Below are positions 54,599 through 64,000 of a stretch of DNA of 64,000 nucleotides, piece after piece. Below the pieces are notes generated by a model, which was given only the letters and a program-made list of their open reading frames with translations, ran no database searches and was not told the DNA's origin. The position numbers were made by a program, and so were the translations under genes. Position 1 is the first letter of the stretch. Each line of letters opens with the position of its first letter. This DNA is from Theocolax elegans (Eukaryota > Arthropoda > Insecta > Hymenoptera > Cerocephalidae): positions 37,928,066 to 37,992,065 of the forward strand of contig CM047429.1 of NCBI GenBank assembly GCA_026168455.1, in the 5' to 3' direction.

Positions 54599-55668
54599 TG
54601 TTATGGAACAACTGGGATTAAGGTATACGTGAGTAAAATAACACAGAGTTTAGGTAAATATATATACGTAAACGAACTTTATTCAAAATCAAAAACAAGA
54701 AAGTATAGGAACGATCCTTATCGGTGGTGAGTCGAACCAATTCTGGCGGGCTAGCTTCCCTGGCCTTGCCGAATAGCTTCGTTGTGACATTAAAGAGTGG
54801 GAGAGACAAAGACAACATAGAAAAATTGGTATTACCGTATGCAATAAATGTACAGTTTGTTTGTCACGTTGTAAAATACATATGCTCGCAAGATATGTCG
54901 AGCGTCCGAGAGTAGTCGAGGGTTCGGCATACCTGCTTAGCTGCGTGGGTAAAACGGGGCTTACAAGGATAACGGGTGAATATCGAACGCTTCGGCCAGG
55001 GAAGTGTTTTTATATACGTTTTTGCCCGTTTATTACAGATGTTCGTTTACTTTCTTATAAACTAAAATACGACAATATTTCCTATTCAAGTAACCAAAGT
55101 TAAGAAACGAGACTTATTTGCCCCCGTTTTATTATTTCTGAATGTATATAAGCCCAATGGCTTAAAATCTTCAATCTCCGCTTGGTATCGCGTCCTTTCG
55201 GCGCGTCATTGACTAATATTATTGTCAACTTTCGGTAATTTTCCATACAGGAATAATCACTTGATATCTGATTTCGGAAATGCATGTAATTAATCCGCAA
55301 AGAAAGATGTACTATCTGGACCACGTTTCGAGAACATTACGATCTCCCGGCACGGTACAGCATCTTCCAAATAATACATATTTCCGATCGGTTTAATTAC
55401 CATTCCCCCGGCACAACACGGCATAAAAATTCTCGGCGGTAGTTTGAAGTGTAAAACTCTAGACTTTTACTTTGCAAGCCCTTCAAATAGGAATTAATTT
55501 AATTAAACTAAGGCTTTGGTTACTCGTTACATTAAAGTTACAAAAATTTTATTAATAATATCATATTACAATTAAGTTTAAAAAATTAAAGATGTTAATT
55601 TTATATAATATTTCTCGCCTATAACAAAATAAATGTAAATACTTATTTTTTAAGTTCAATCTATTACA
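54599..55668 (-). repeat. BEL/Pao 3' LTR (about 1070 bp)
   Basis: On the minus strand it starts TGTAATAG and ends CCATAACA. A TATA-like CTTATATACATT lies at about 55142-55153 and an AATAAA signal at 54678-54683. Purine-rich GTACAGGGAGTAGGA precedes it. The first 109 bp recur at 57871-57979 (offset 2311, one difference noticed). Confidence 0.75.
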
Positions 55669-55692
55669 TCCTACTCCCTGTACAAAATTAGT

Positions 55693-57096
55693 TTAGTTTT
55701 GTACTTCATTTATTCCTAGTAATTTTATTATTTTATGCGCAGGTCTTACAAATTTTCCTGTCGGAGTGTGAATTTCTGCTACTCTAACTTGCTTATCAGA
55801 AATTGGAAAAACTTTTTTAATTGTCATTTTTAGCCAACAATTTCGGGGAAACTGATTATCGATTATTAAGACAATATCGCCTACTTTAAACGGTTCCTTT
55901 AAACCTGTCCTTTTTTTTCGCGGTATTAGTGTCGGTAAATATTCTCGTATCCAGCGTCTCCAAAACGAATCAGCATAATGTTGAGCGATTTTATATTGTT
56001 TACGAGGACATAGATTTGTTACATCATATTTACCTAATTTTAACTCACCCGTCGACGATCCTATCAAAAAATGATTTGGTGTTAATGCTTCGTTATCGCG
56101 AGGGTCTAACGATACATCTATGAGTGGGCGCGAGTTCACGGAATGTTCAATCTCCGTCAAAAGAGTTATTAAAATTTCTTCACTCGGATTTTGATCTTTT
56201 AAAATCGAATACAACGATACTTTGACCGAGCGAATCAATCGTTCCCATGCGCCTCCCATATGGGGAGCGTCTGGAGGATTGAAACGCCAATCAATGCGTC
56301 GAGTCAAAGCGGATCTCGCAATTTGGTCATTATCAATTTCTGATACAGCTTCTTTCAATTCTTTACTGGCTCCGCGAAGATTTGTTCCATTGTCGCTATA
56401 TAAACTCAATGGCGAACCTCTTCTGGCAGCCAGTCTTTGAATTGCCATTATTGCGGAATTCGTGGTCAAACTATGCGCGAGTTCTAGATGTATCGCCCTT
56501 GTGCTGAGGCAGGTAAACAAAACGCCCCAACGTTTTTCAATGCGCTTACCGATTTTCACGCGCATGGGCCCGAAATAGTCAACACCGCAGTGACTAAGTG
56601 GTCGTTGATAAGACGTGACGCGCCCCGCGGGTAAATCGGCCATTAATGGTGTTTGTGGCTTTTTTCTACGTAATCTACATACGATACAGTGACTTACTAG
56701 TGAACGTAAATAGTTTCTAAGACCGAATATAAAATATTTTTGACGTAACTCATTAAGGACCGTATTATTGCTGCCATGAAAATAACGCCTATGATATTCT
56801 GCGATTAAAAATTTGGTTGCGAAATGTTGGCAATCAAGGACAATTGGTTGATTTTCAAACTCATTTATATTAACTGAGGATACTCGATTGTTCGCTCTTA
56901 GAATTCCATAATTACCTATATATGGTTTTAGTTGTAATAATTTGCTATTTTTACCTATTTCTTTATTAGCTTGCAATGCGCGTATTTCTGACGAGAAAAA
57001 TTCAAATTGTATAACGCGGTACCAATATAATTCCGCGTTATTTATTTTATCAACTGAAGTAATAATTTCATGTTTTTTGGACCAACGATTAAACAT
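55693..57096 (-). pseudogene. pol: BEL/Pao integrase region of pol
   Basis: The 467-aa minus-strand segment contains the BEL/Pao integrase zinc region (HRRYFHGSNNTVL, then CIVCRLRRKKPQTPLMADLP), the catalytic core (VDYFGPM, YSDNGTNLRGA, PHMGGAWERLIRSVK), and a C-terminal DUF5641-type part (DSFWRRWIREYLPTL, FKVGDIVLIID). Upstream in the same frame are two stops (57169-57171 and shortly before), so it is a remnant. These features separate BEL/Pao from the Gypsy elements in the window. Confidence 0.9.
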
Positions 57097-57168
57097 TGTC
57101 TGAATTCTACGCGCATATACAAGTAAACCTTGCCATCCTAATAATCTTATCGCGATAGGTCATTTTAA

Positions 57169-57870
57169 TTATGTTTTCGTTAATGTTAAAACAACGCCTT
57201 TTCTTAATTCGAGACTTTCTACAGACAATTTTTCTTTTGGACTTAATGACTTCTCTACAGGCCATTCGGATTCAGTGTTTTGCAAAAATGATGGCCCTTG
57301 AAACCATCGGACGTTATTATCAAGGGTCTCTTTTGTACAGCGCGTCGCGTCATCGGCGGGATTTTCACTTGAAGGAACCCAACGCCATTCTGACGTATGT
57401 GTTAAATCTGCTATTTCTCCAAGCCTGTGTGCCACGAAAATTTGTCGCAATCGAGGTTCCGATCTTATCCAACAGATTACTGTTGTTGAGTCAGTCCACA
57501 AAAAACGTTTAGTAATTTTTATTTCAACTCATTTTCACCAATTAACGCGGTTTGCAGTTCTAAACGCGGTATAGATAATGGTTTTAACGGTGCTACGCGA
57601 CCTTTAGACATTAATAATGAGACTCGAGTCGATCCTTCGTTCGTTTCGCATCGCAAATAAGCAGCCGCCGCGAATGCAGATAAACTAGCATCACAAAATA
57701 TATGCAGTTAACATACAGAATTTTAAATATTTGTAGATAAGCATCGCGGTACGCGGCATCGTTTTAAACAATCGATCGCCTCAATCCATGATAGCCAAAA
57801 AAGATACTCTTCATCTATCAATTGATCATCCCATTTAATTCCGCTGCGCCATATATTTTGCATAAGTATT
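57169..57870 (-). pseudogene. pol: BEL/Pao pol remnant upstream of integrase (RNase H region)
   Basis: Minus-strand 57501-57169 reads WTDSTTVICWIRSEPR, FVAHRLGEI and WRWVPSSENPADDATR, the conserved RNase H-like region of BEL/Pao. Further upstream, to 57870, other pieces ([27 protein letters not shown]) are broken by stops near 57700 and a frameshift near 57520. Then the sequence joins the 5' LTR fragment abruptly at 57870/57871. Confidence 0.8.
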
Positions 57871-57979
57871 ATCATATTACAATTAAGTTTAAAAAATTAA
57901 AGATGTTAATTTTATATAATATTTCTCGCCTATAACAAAATAAATGTAAATACTTGTTTTTTAAGTTCAATCTATTACA
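57871..57979 (-). repeat. BEL/Pao 5' LTR fragment (109 bp)
   Basis: Matches the start of the 3' LTR (55560-55668) with one difference noticed and then joins pol, marking an internal deletion. Confidence 0.85.
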
Positions 57980-59322
57980 CATAGCGTCCCATTTCAGTTG
58001 GATACAAATTTCTTTTTATTGTTCTAACCATGGAAAGAGAGTTACTAAATGTAACTCTTTCAAAATATGCACAAAAATTTTATTAAAAAAATTTTTTTTG
58101 CATTGGCGGCTATTAAAATGAATAATACTAAACAATCATCGATGAGACAGGTGGTTTAATAGTTTTTTTTAGTTTATCAAGTTTTAACATATTTATATAT
58201 TGATGAAAACACATACTCAGGAGTTTTTGAGGTCACTAATTACAAATCTGATGCCAAATTTTCAAAATTCAAAATTGCGAATCCAATTTTCTCGAAAATT
58301 GATGTCAATGGTTATGAAAAAGTATACTCAGGAATTTTGAAGATCGCTAATAACTAATCTGATATCAGTTTATCAAAATTCAATATGGCGAATCCAATAT
58401 GGCGGATTTTATTTAATAAATGTATCGTTTTTCTCGAAAACTGACGTAGATCATTATCGGAATGTATACTCGAGGGTTTTGGGATCGCTGATCATGAATG
58501 TGTTTTTATATTTTCTAAATTCAAAATAGAAATTTCAATTAGGTAGTCAAAAGTTCACAATTTTTTTAATTTTTGCGAAGAGGGTACTTTTTACAAAGAG
58601 ATCATATTCTTAGGAATGCTGATAAAAAAATCTACTGCCATTATCGTAAATAAAATTCGCCATATTAGATTCGCCATATTGAATTTTGATAAACTGATAT
58701 CAGATTAGTTATCAGCGATCTTCAAAACCCCTGAGTATACTTTTTCATAACCATAAATTTTCCGCCATATTGGATTCGCCAATTTAAATTTTGAAAATTT
58801 GGCATCATATTTGTAATCGGTGACCTCAAAAACCCCTGAGTATGCGTTTTCATTAATATATAAATATGTTAAAACTTGATAAACTAAAAAAAACTATTAT
58901 ACCACCTGTCTCATCCATGATTTTTTAATATTATTCATTTTAAAAGCCCGCCATTGCAAAAAAAATTTTTTAATAAAATCCTTGTACATATTTTGAAAGA
59001 GTTACATTTAATAACTCTCTTTGCATGCATGGTTATAACCATGGCTTAACCATGGTTATAACAATAAAATGAAATTTGTATCCAACTGAAATGGGACGTT
59101 ATGTAAAAAAAATCAGAAAAAAATCACATTTTTTAATGTAAATTTGTAAAAAAGCAATATAAATAATTTTTTTGCAGCTTTCTAAGTAGGCCTGTCGTGT
59201 AGAGCGGATCAAAATACATAAAAAAAATACTTGTCTGAATAAGAAATACTTACAGCTTTATCAAAATTTAGAAGCTCAAAGTCAAAGTAAAATTTTTCGT
59301 TATTTCGGCATTAATGGGTTAA

Positions 59323-62300
59323 AGAAAAAAAGAGGGAAATTTTAGATTGATTTAAAAACAAGGTGTCATTTATTAAGGAAGACGGAGTCACGAATAACAC
59401 ATTCATTGAAAAAAGTAATACAGAGAAAATCGACTAAATTATGCAGTCAAGACGCCAGGTATGGTTTCGTCGTCTTTCCATATGCCACGGCACTACCCAA
59501 GTATTTTTAATCCATTTTTGTCTACTAAATCCGAATTTTTTGGGTAGAAGTCTGAAAAATTTGTACTTCTCTATCAATAATTTAAACCGTGTTACAAGTC
59601 ACTCTAACAATAATTGAAACCTTTTAATTATAGAAAAACAAAGATATTTTTATCATAAACTTTCTCGATTTTGGTTTGATTAAATATCTTGATTAGGTCA
59701 AAAGTTATTGCAAATTTAATGCAAAAATGTCCCGTTTTCGTTATGCACGCTCACTTTTTCGGTTGTAACTTTGGTTTAAATACAAATTTTTGAAATTTAT
59801 AACTTGTTTTCGATAAAGTAGTTATAATTCCAATATGTAGAAGAAAAAAAGTTATTAAATGCATGTATTAAATGTTATTATAACTTGCAAAAAGCAATAA
59901 ATTAAGCTAAAAATATGGAAACTAATTTGTTTAGAACGTGTGACGTTGTAAAATATACAACGCACAAGTACATGCACCTGGCTTATATTTACAAGTCTTG
60001 TGCATGCACACTTTTAACCTATGTTAGCTCGCGATCGCGTCGCAGGTAGCGAATCCCTCGCTGGCGGACCGCAGTGCACCGATGCACTTTTAAAATAAGC
60101 ACTGATACCCACGGTACGGGTATGTTCTAGCGACGGAGCCGAGAAACGACGCGACCGATATCCGACGGTAGTACGCGGACCACGACCCAGACCACGGCCA
60201 AGAGGTATCGTGAGCCAAGGACCGAGCCCAGGTCGTCTCATGATACCTGGCAAATCCGCTGCTGATGTCAACAAGACGGGAGGTTAGGCGGCGTCCTAAC
60301 CTCAACCGTCACACGTGCTCAGCAGACGACGACGGCTGAGATGGCGCATGGGTGCGCGCACGCCCGAACTACGTACGACTAGTCGGAAGAGCCAGAGTGC
60401 TCCTCCACCTTACACCCGTATACCGGGGAACGCGGCACCGACGGCGACGATCGCGCGGCACTAGGCGAGGTGCGCGGGAAGGGGGGAATCACTCGAGCAG
60501 CGAGAGTGTTGCGCGCGCGAAGAGCTCGAGTGAGCGACCGTGAGTGGGATTATGGGAGAGAGCGCGCGGAGCGAGGGGAGCGCGCGAGTAGAGTAGGAGT
60601 CGTGGTATACCTAATGTATGCGTGCGAAGGTATACCACGGCACAATAGAATATACATATATAGATATATACGGTGCGCGCACACCTATGTATTGGTATAT
60701 ACTGTTGTATATAGCGCGCGCACGTATATAACATTAGATTGATTATTTTAGCTAGATAGTGTAGTTAATTAATTAAATAAAAATATGTAAATCCGTCGGT
60801 AAAGTTCGGGGCGATTTGTAGTAGTTTTTAAATTGTATATAACTGTAAATAGTGGTTGAAAATTAAATTTAATTATTGTATGAGTGTGTCGGGACAGTTA
60901 GTATTAATTATATAGCCGGTAGGCACGGGGCGGCAGCACCGACTGGGTTACCGATATGGTAATTAATTATTTGTAATGCGCCTTCCGAGTGTCGGGGATG
61001 ATTGGTTGCGTGATCGACCCAATAATTAACAGGTTGGTGGTGACATAAACCACTATTATTGGATAATCGACGGAAATAAGATCAAGGCTGACTACGCGTA
61101 TCGATCACGCAATCAACCACCCTAATCAATGCCGGTAGATAAGGAGTAGAATAGGATAGAGAAAGATAGCGATAGGGTGGGGAGGAAAATCCTTAATTTG
61201 GGAGGATCAAGCCACGCCGCGAGCCGGATGAAGAAGCCGGTCTCGATGATTCGCTACCTGATCGTCCGACGAGGCAGTTGATTTAGTTGTTGAGTAGCAT
61301 TTTGAGGCAGAGTAGCCATTTTGTAGAATAGAGTAGAGTTGAGTGAGAGTAGTAGTCGAGTAGAGTTGTATTGAAGCTCTGAGGACATTGATTAGGCGAG
61401 TAAAATTTACGGTTAGCCCGTCGGGCGGCCGAATTATTCTAATATTTTAAATGTTTATAGTTATTTATATTCGCCGGACGGACGGAGTGTGAGAGATTGT
61501 GTGCACGTGTGTGAGTCGGTCGTGGATCGCGATTATTAATTGTGTCGATGCCGGATTTTATAAACAGTTTTCTTTTGAATAATTTAATAAATATTAGTTG
61601 TGGTTATTGCTGAATCCGAGAGTGTTTGATTATTTTCCTTTACTCTAAAAATCGTACAAAATCGTACAGTTGTGTCTCTACCGGAGTTAAATGTATTTCG
61701 TTTTGTTCGTGTCAACGAGAAAACACGTGTAAAAATGTATATTACAATGAAGTAGTTAATAATATAAAAAAAGAAAACTGAGATTTGTATTATTTCAATT
61801 AATCACAGCATGCTGATTATAAAGTAATATGCGAGAGAAATTTAACAACTTAATTGTTGCATATTTTTTTGTAATTGTAAAAACAATTTATTACTATAAA
61901 TATATTAGATTTGATAAGCAGCGTAGATTACTTGGACATAGAAAAATATTTTTCAATATAATTTTAATACTCTGCGACATATAAATTTTTAATTAATATA
62001 ATACAATATACCTACTTAATATTATTAATAACTAATATATGTAAGTGTAAGTATTAATAGTTTATTGTAAAAATCATTAAAATATCATATTAGTAAGTTT
62101 GGGACACACAAAAAGTGTGAAAACGTAATCATGTGCGAGCGTGAGGGCGTACATCGAGCTTGGAGTTGTCATTTCAGTAAGCGTCAAATATGCGCCACGC
62201 TAAATTTGCAATAACTTTGTAACTAATAGAGATATTTCAACAAACCAAAATTGAACATCTTTGCCTTGACATAAGCTTTCTTTTCATCTGGACTAAGTGT

Positions 62301-62492
62301 TCTAATTATTAATAGAATCTACTTTATACCGTTATAAACAAATTAGTTTCCATATTTTTAGCTTAATTTATTGCTTTTTGCAAGTTATAATAACATTTAA
62401 TACATACATTTAATAACTTTTTTTCTTTTGCATGTTAAAATAGGAGTTAGCCGCACGTACGGCATAGTAGTCATACTACTGCAAGGTTTTTT
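59323..62492. other. Non-coding region with inverted repeat and GC-rich block
   Basis: Arms at about 59836-59935 and 62335-62432 are nearly perfect inverted copies (sharing TAAGCTAAAAATATGGAAAC). A second inverted pair, more diverged, is at about 59646-59740 and 62190-62290. The block 60000-61640 is much GC-richer than the surroundings, with purine-rich GAGCGCGCGG-type stretches; it may be an LTR or a CpG-rich regulatory region. No ORF in it resembles a known protein. Confidence 0.5.
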
Positions 62493-62801
62493 GTGCCAAA
62501 TTGCACCTTATTCCCTCCCGACTTTCACGCAGAAGTAAACGGTCTGATTGACTGGAATTTTGTAAATAGAAATAATGGCCAAACTTTTGCCGCAGAGAAA
62601 TACTTGGAATTAAATAAAGTTGCAATTCCTTTTATTAAAAACGAGTGTTATATTATTCGGACAAGTTCAATCCAAGATTATTACCCCATTATGGCAGACA
62701 AATTAACTCAAACCAATGAAGTTCAGGATCAATCATGTGAATTTGGATCTATCGAAGAATTATTAAAGAAATATCCCATACAAACACTATTAAAAAAGTA
62801 A
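62481..62801 (+). CDS. Small ORF, unknown (possible exon or transposon remnant)
   Basis: An open frame of about 100 aa, without an ATG at its start, reads PNCTLFPPDFHAEVNGLIDW, then GQTFAAEKYLELNKVAIPF and CEFGSIEELLKKYPIQTLL. Its composition is that of a soluble protein rather than chance AT-rich translation. It ends at a TAA, and 230 bp later another ORF of similar composition follows on the same strand. I do not recognise a family. It may be an internal exon or part of a decayed transposase. Confidence 0.35.
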   Translation, partial: ARFFVPNCTLFPPDFHAEVNGLIDWNFVNRNNGQTFAAEKYLELNKVAIPFIKNECYIIRTSSIQDYYPIMADKLTQTNEVQDQSCEFGSIEELLKKYPIQTLLKK

Positions 62802-63033
62802 TTATTAAAATAATCTATTACCAAAAATAATTACTGGCGAAGTTTCCACTAGAAAAATTAATACAAAAGTTGATGAGGATGATAATGAAAACGAAAAATT
62901 ATTCGAATAGGATAAGGTAGAAAGCAGTTCAGAGTTATCAACAAATTTTGATATTAAAGAATATGATACAATTTTTGATTAACACAAAAATAATAATATT
63001 AATATTAATTCGGATAATATAACTCCAACATAC

Positions 63034-63291
63034 ATGCCTAGCGAGTACAGCCAGAACATCAGTAATTTGAATGCATTATTCTCACAGCTACTCTTTTACC
63101 CCAAATTTGACAGAATTATAAAAATTCCCGTACCGCGTATTACAAAGAATATGCGTCCATCCAGAAAATCACCTCAGCAGCCACAGATTGCAGAATTTGA
63201 CAGCCATGAACACATTAAAAATAGGTTGCACCCGTTCGAATACAGAAGCTCTTTAGGGTTTCTACAATTAAACTTAATATCTAAGCTATAA
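63034..63291 (+). CDS. Small ORF, unknown, possibly related to the previous one
   Basis: The 85-aa ORF reads MPSEYSQNISNLNALFSQLL, then IIKIPVPRITKNMRPSRKSP. A PKI.K..RPSRKSP-like basic tail is seen near the end of some transposase proteins, but the evidence is thin. Stops separate it from 62481-62801, while the intervening sequence (62802-63033) is acidic-biased in one frame, suggesting one decayed gene. Confidence 0.3.
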   Translation: MPSEYSQNISNLNALFSQLLFYPKFDRIIKIPVPRITKNMRPSRKSPQQPQIAEFDSHEHIKNRLHPFEYRSSLGFLQLNLISKL

Positions 63292-64000
63292 ATTTTTTAA
63301 ATTAGATGTATCATCTATTTTTGGTGGCCCCGCACACACTATGCATGTGTTCAATGCACAGGAAATATTTTCGCTATTACGATCGGCTTGGTTACCAGCA
63401 GCTGATCGGTCCACATGATCGCCTGTCGGCTCGGTGGGAGCTAGCCTCAAACTCCATATGATGACGTCCATCCTGTGTACAACATGTGTACTTACCTTGG
63501 TACACACTTTTCTCATGTAAAATTATTCCTCGCCGATACGCGCGCTCGGCTCTCAAGTGTGTGTCATGCGAAGTGCAATGCACGACACGGCGGGGCATGG
63601 AGGTATCCGCCTTTAGGATAGGGATTAATCGCGAGCTTGATTCCTTGGCCCAAGGTACACAGCACTAATAATCTAAATAGCAACAAATGTACAAACGCGT
63701 ATGGGTGTGTGCGCCCGCCGCAGTACGCGTACCGAGGCTTAGTGTTGCCAGATAGAGGTATTTTTTTTTGTTCCACTCACACAGTACGACCTGATTTACA
63801 TTAGATAATAGAGGACAGAAAAACCCTAAATGGTAACCCTGCCGAGGCTCGCTGTTTCGGCCTAATCGGGGAACGCGTTGAGTTCGCCAGGTACGAGATA
63901 CCTGGTTTCTCGTGTCACTATAATATGGGTAACTATATGCCAGAGTAAACGACACTCTGGCCCGTCAATAATATAATCCTGATCGACTGAGACACGACGA
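63292..64000. other. GC-richer non-coding stretch at window end
   Basis: Overlapping short ORFs on both strands, none with family similarity. Short inverted motifs (for example CAGAGT...ACTCTG near 63941-63959) occur. The region is cut by the window edge. Confidence 0.4.

Larger units (their letters stand above)
54599..57979 (-). mobile_element. BEL/Pao internal-deletion derivative
   Basis: On the minus strand the element has a 109-bp 5' LTR fragment (57979-57871) joined directly to the late part of pol, then integrase, and a full 3' LTR (55668-54599). The flanks are CATAA (54594-54598) and CATAG (57980-57984), a 5-bp duplication with one change. The rest of the 5' LTR, gag, protease and most of RT are gone. 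Remaining pol carries several stops. It is inserted in the left arm of the TTAA element. Confidence 0.8.
54375..59322. mobile_element. Long inverted-repeat element with TTAA ends (piggyBac-like, non-autonomous)
   Basis: TTAA at 54375-54378 and 59319-59322 flanks termini CCCATTATTGCTGAAATAACG and the near-complement CGTTATTTCGGCATTAATGGG. Arms of about 660 bp pair over their whole length: the left arm is 54379-54598 plus 57985-58420 (split by the BEL element), and the right arm is about 58655-59318, with a ~235-bp centre. TTAA targets and CCC termini are typical of piggyBac. No transposase is encoded, so this would be a fold-back MITE of about 1.57 kb without the insertion. Confidence 0.75.

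Noticed and set aside
60014..60742. Arg-rich ORFs in the GC-rich block
   Set aside because: Overlapping ORFs on both strands with low-complexity composition; explained by base composition.
59939..61750. Solo LTR starting TGTGACGTTG
   Set aside because: I could not find a matching end with TG...CA form and a target duplication, so the GC-rich block stays unassigned.

Overview
The window is AT-rich eukaryotic DNA made almost entirely of transposable elements and repeats. The families present (Helitron with PIF1 helicase, Penelope-like element, LOA/I-group non-LTR element with a DUF4780-type ORF1, mdg1/412-like Gypsy, BEL/Pao, long fold-back MITEs) point to an arthropod, most likely an insect. 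A hymenopteran such as an ant is my guess from the repeat mix, not something the sequence proves. I recognise no intact host gene, rRNA or functional tRNA.

Layout. 0.4-6.1 kb: a decayed Helitron with an upstream Ulp1/C48-type cysteine protease ORF, a charged coiled-coil repeat region, the HUH Rep domain and a PIF1 helicase. 6.1-11.4 kb: AT-rich non-coding DNA with small repeats, a possible MITE carrying a tRNA-like arm, and a 109-bp tandem repeat. 11.5-18.8 kb: a Penelope-like element (minus strand), split inside its GIY-YIG motif by an apparently intact LOA-like retrotransposon (12194-17867) with a perfect 12-bp target duplication; a hammerhead-like core lies in the Penelope 3' region and an inverted fragment at its 5' side. 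20.7-21.7 kb: a 1-kb fold-back element. 21.7-29.5 kb: a nearly complete Gypsy element (Gypsy A) with ~900-bp LTRs, a tRNA-Lys-type primer site, gag, frameshifted pol, an extra 150-aa ORF, and LTRs that carry a tRNA-Asp-like core plus paired stem-loops.

30.6-34.4 kb: a ~60-bp-monomer satellite that is interrupted and resumes in the same phase at 52.9 kb after an 18.5-kb insertion flanked by CCGG/CCGG. Inside that insertion are a 1217-bp tandem duplication, a second fold-back copy and an 11.3-kb mdg1/412-like Gypsy (Gypsy B, minus strand) with TSD AGGT, a tRNA-Arg primer site, an 809-bp duplicated reverse-transcriptase block and a third ORF with zinc motifs. 54.4-59.3 kb: a long-arm inverted-repeat element with TTAA ends (piggyBac-like non-autonomous), whose left arm contains a BEL/Pao deletion derivative. 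59.3-64 kb: another inverted repeat, a GC-rich block and two small unassigned ORFs.

The nesting order can be read directly: satellite < 18.5-kb insertion < fold-back and Gypsy B; Penelope < LOA; TTAA element < BEL. The LOA element and Gypsy A look youngest. The features most worth follow-up are the Gypsy A LTR RNA structures and tRNA-like core, the extra 3' ORFs of both Gypsy elements, and the protease ORF beside the Helitron.
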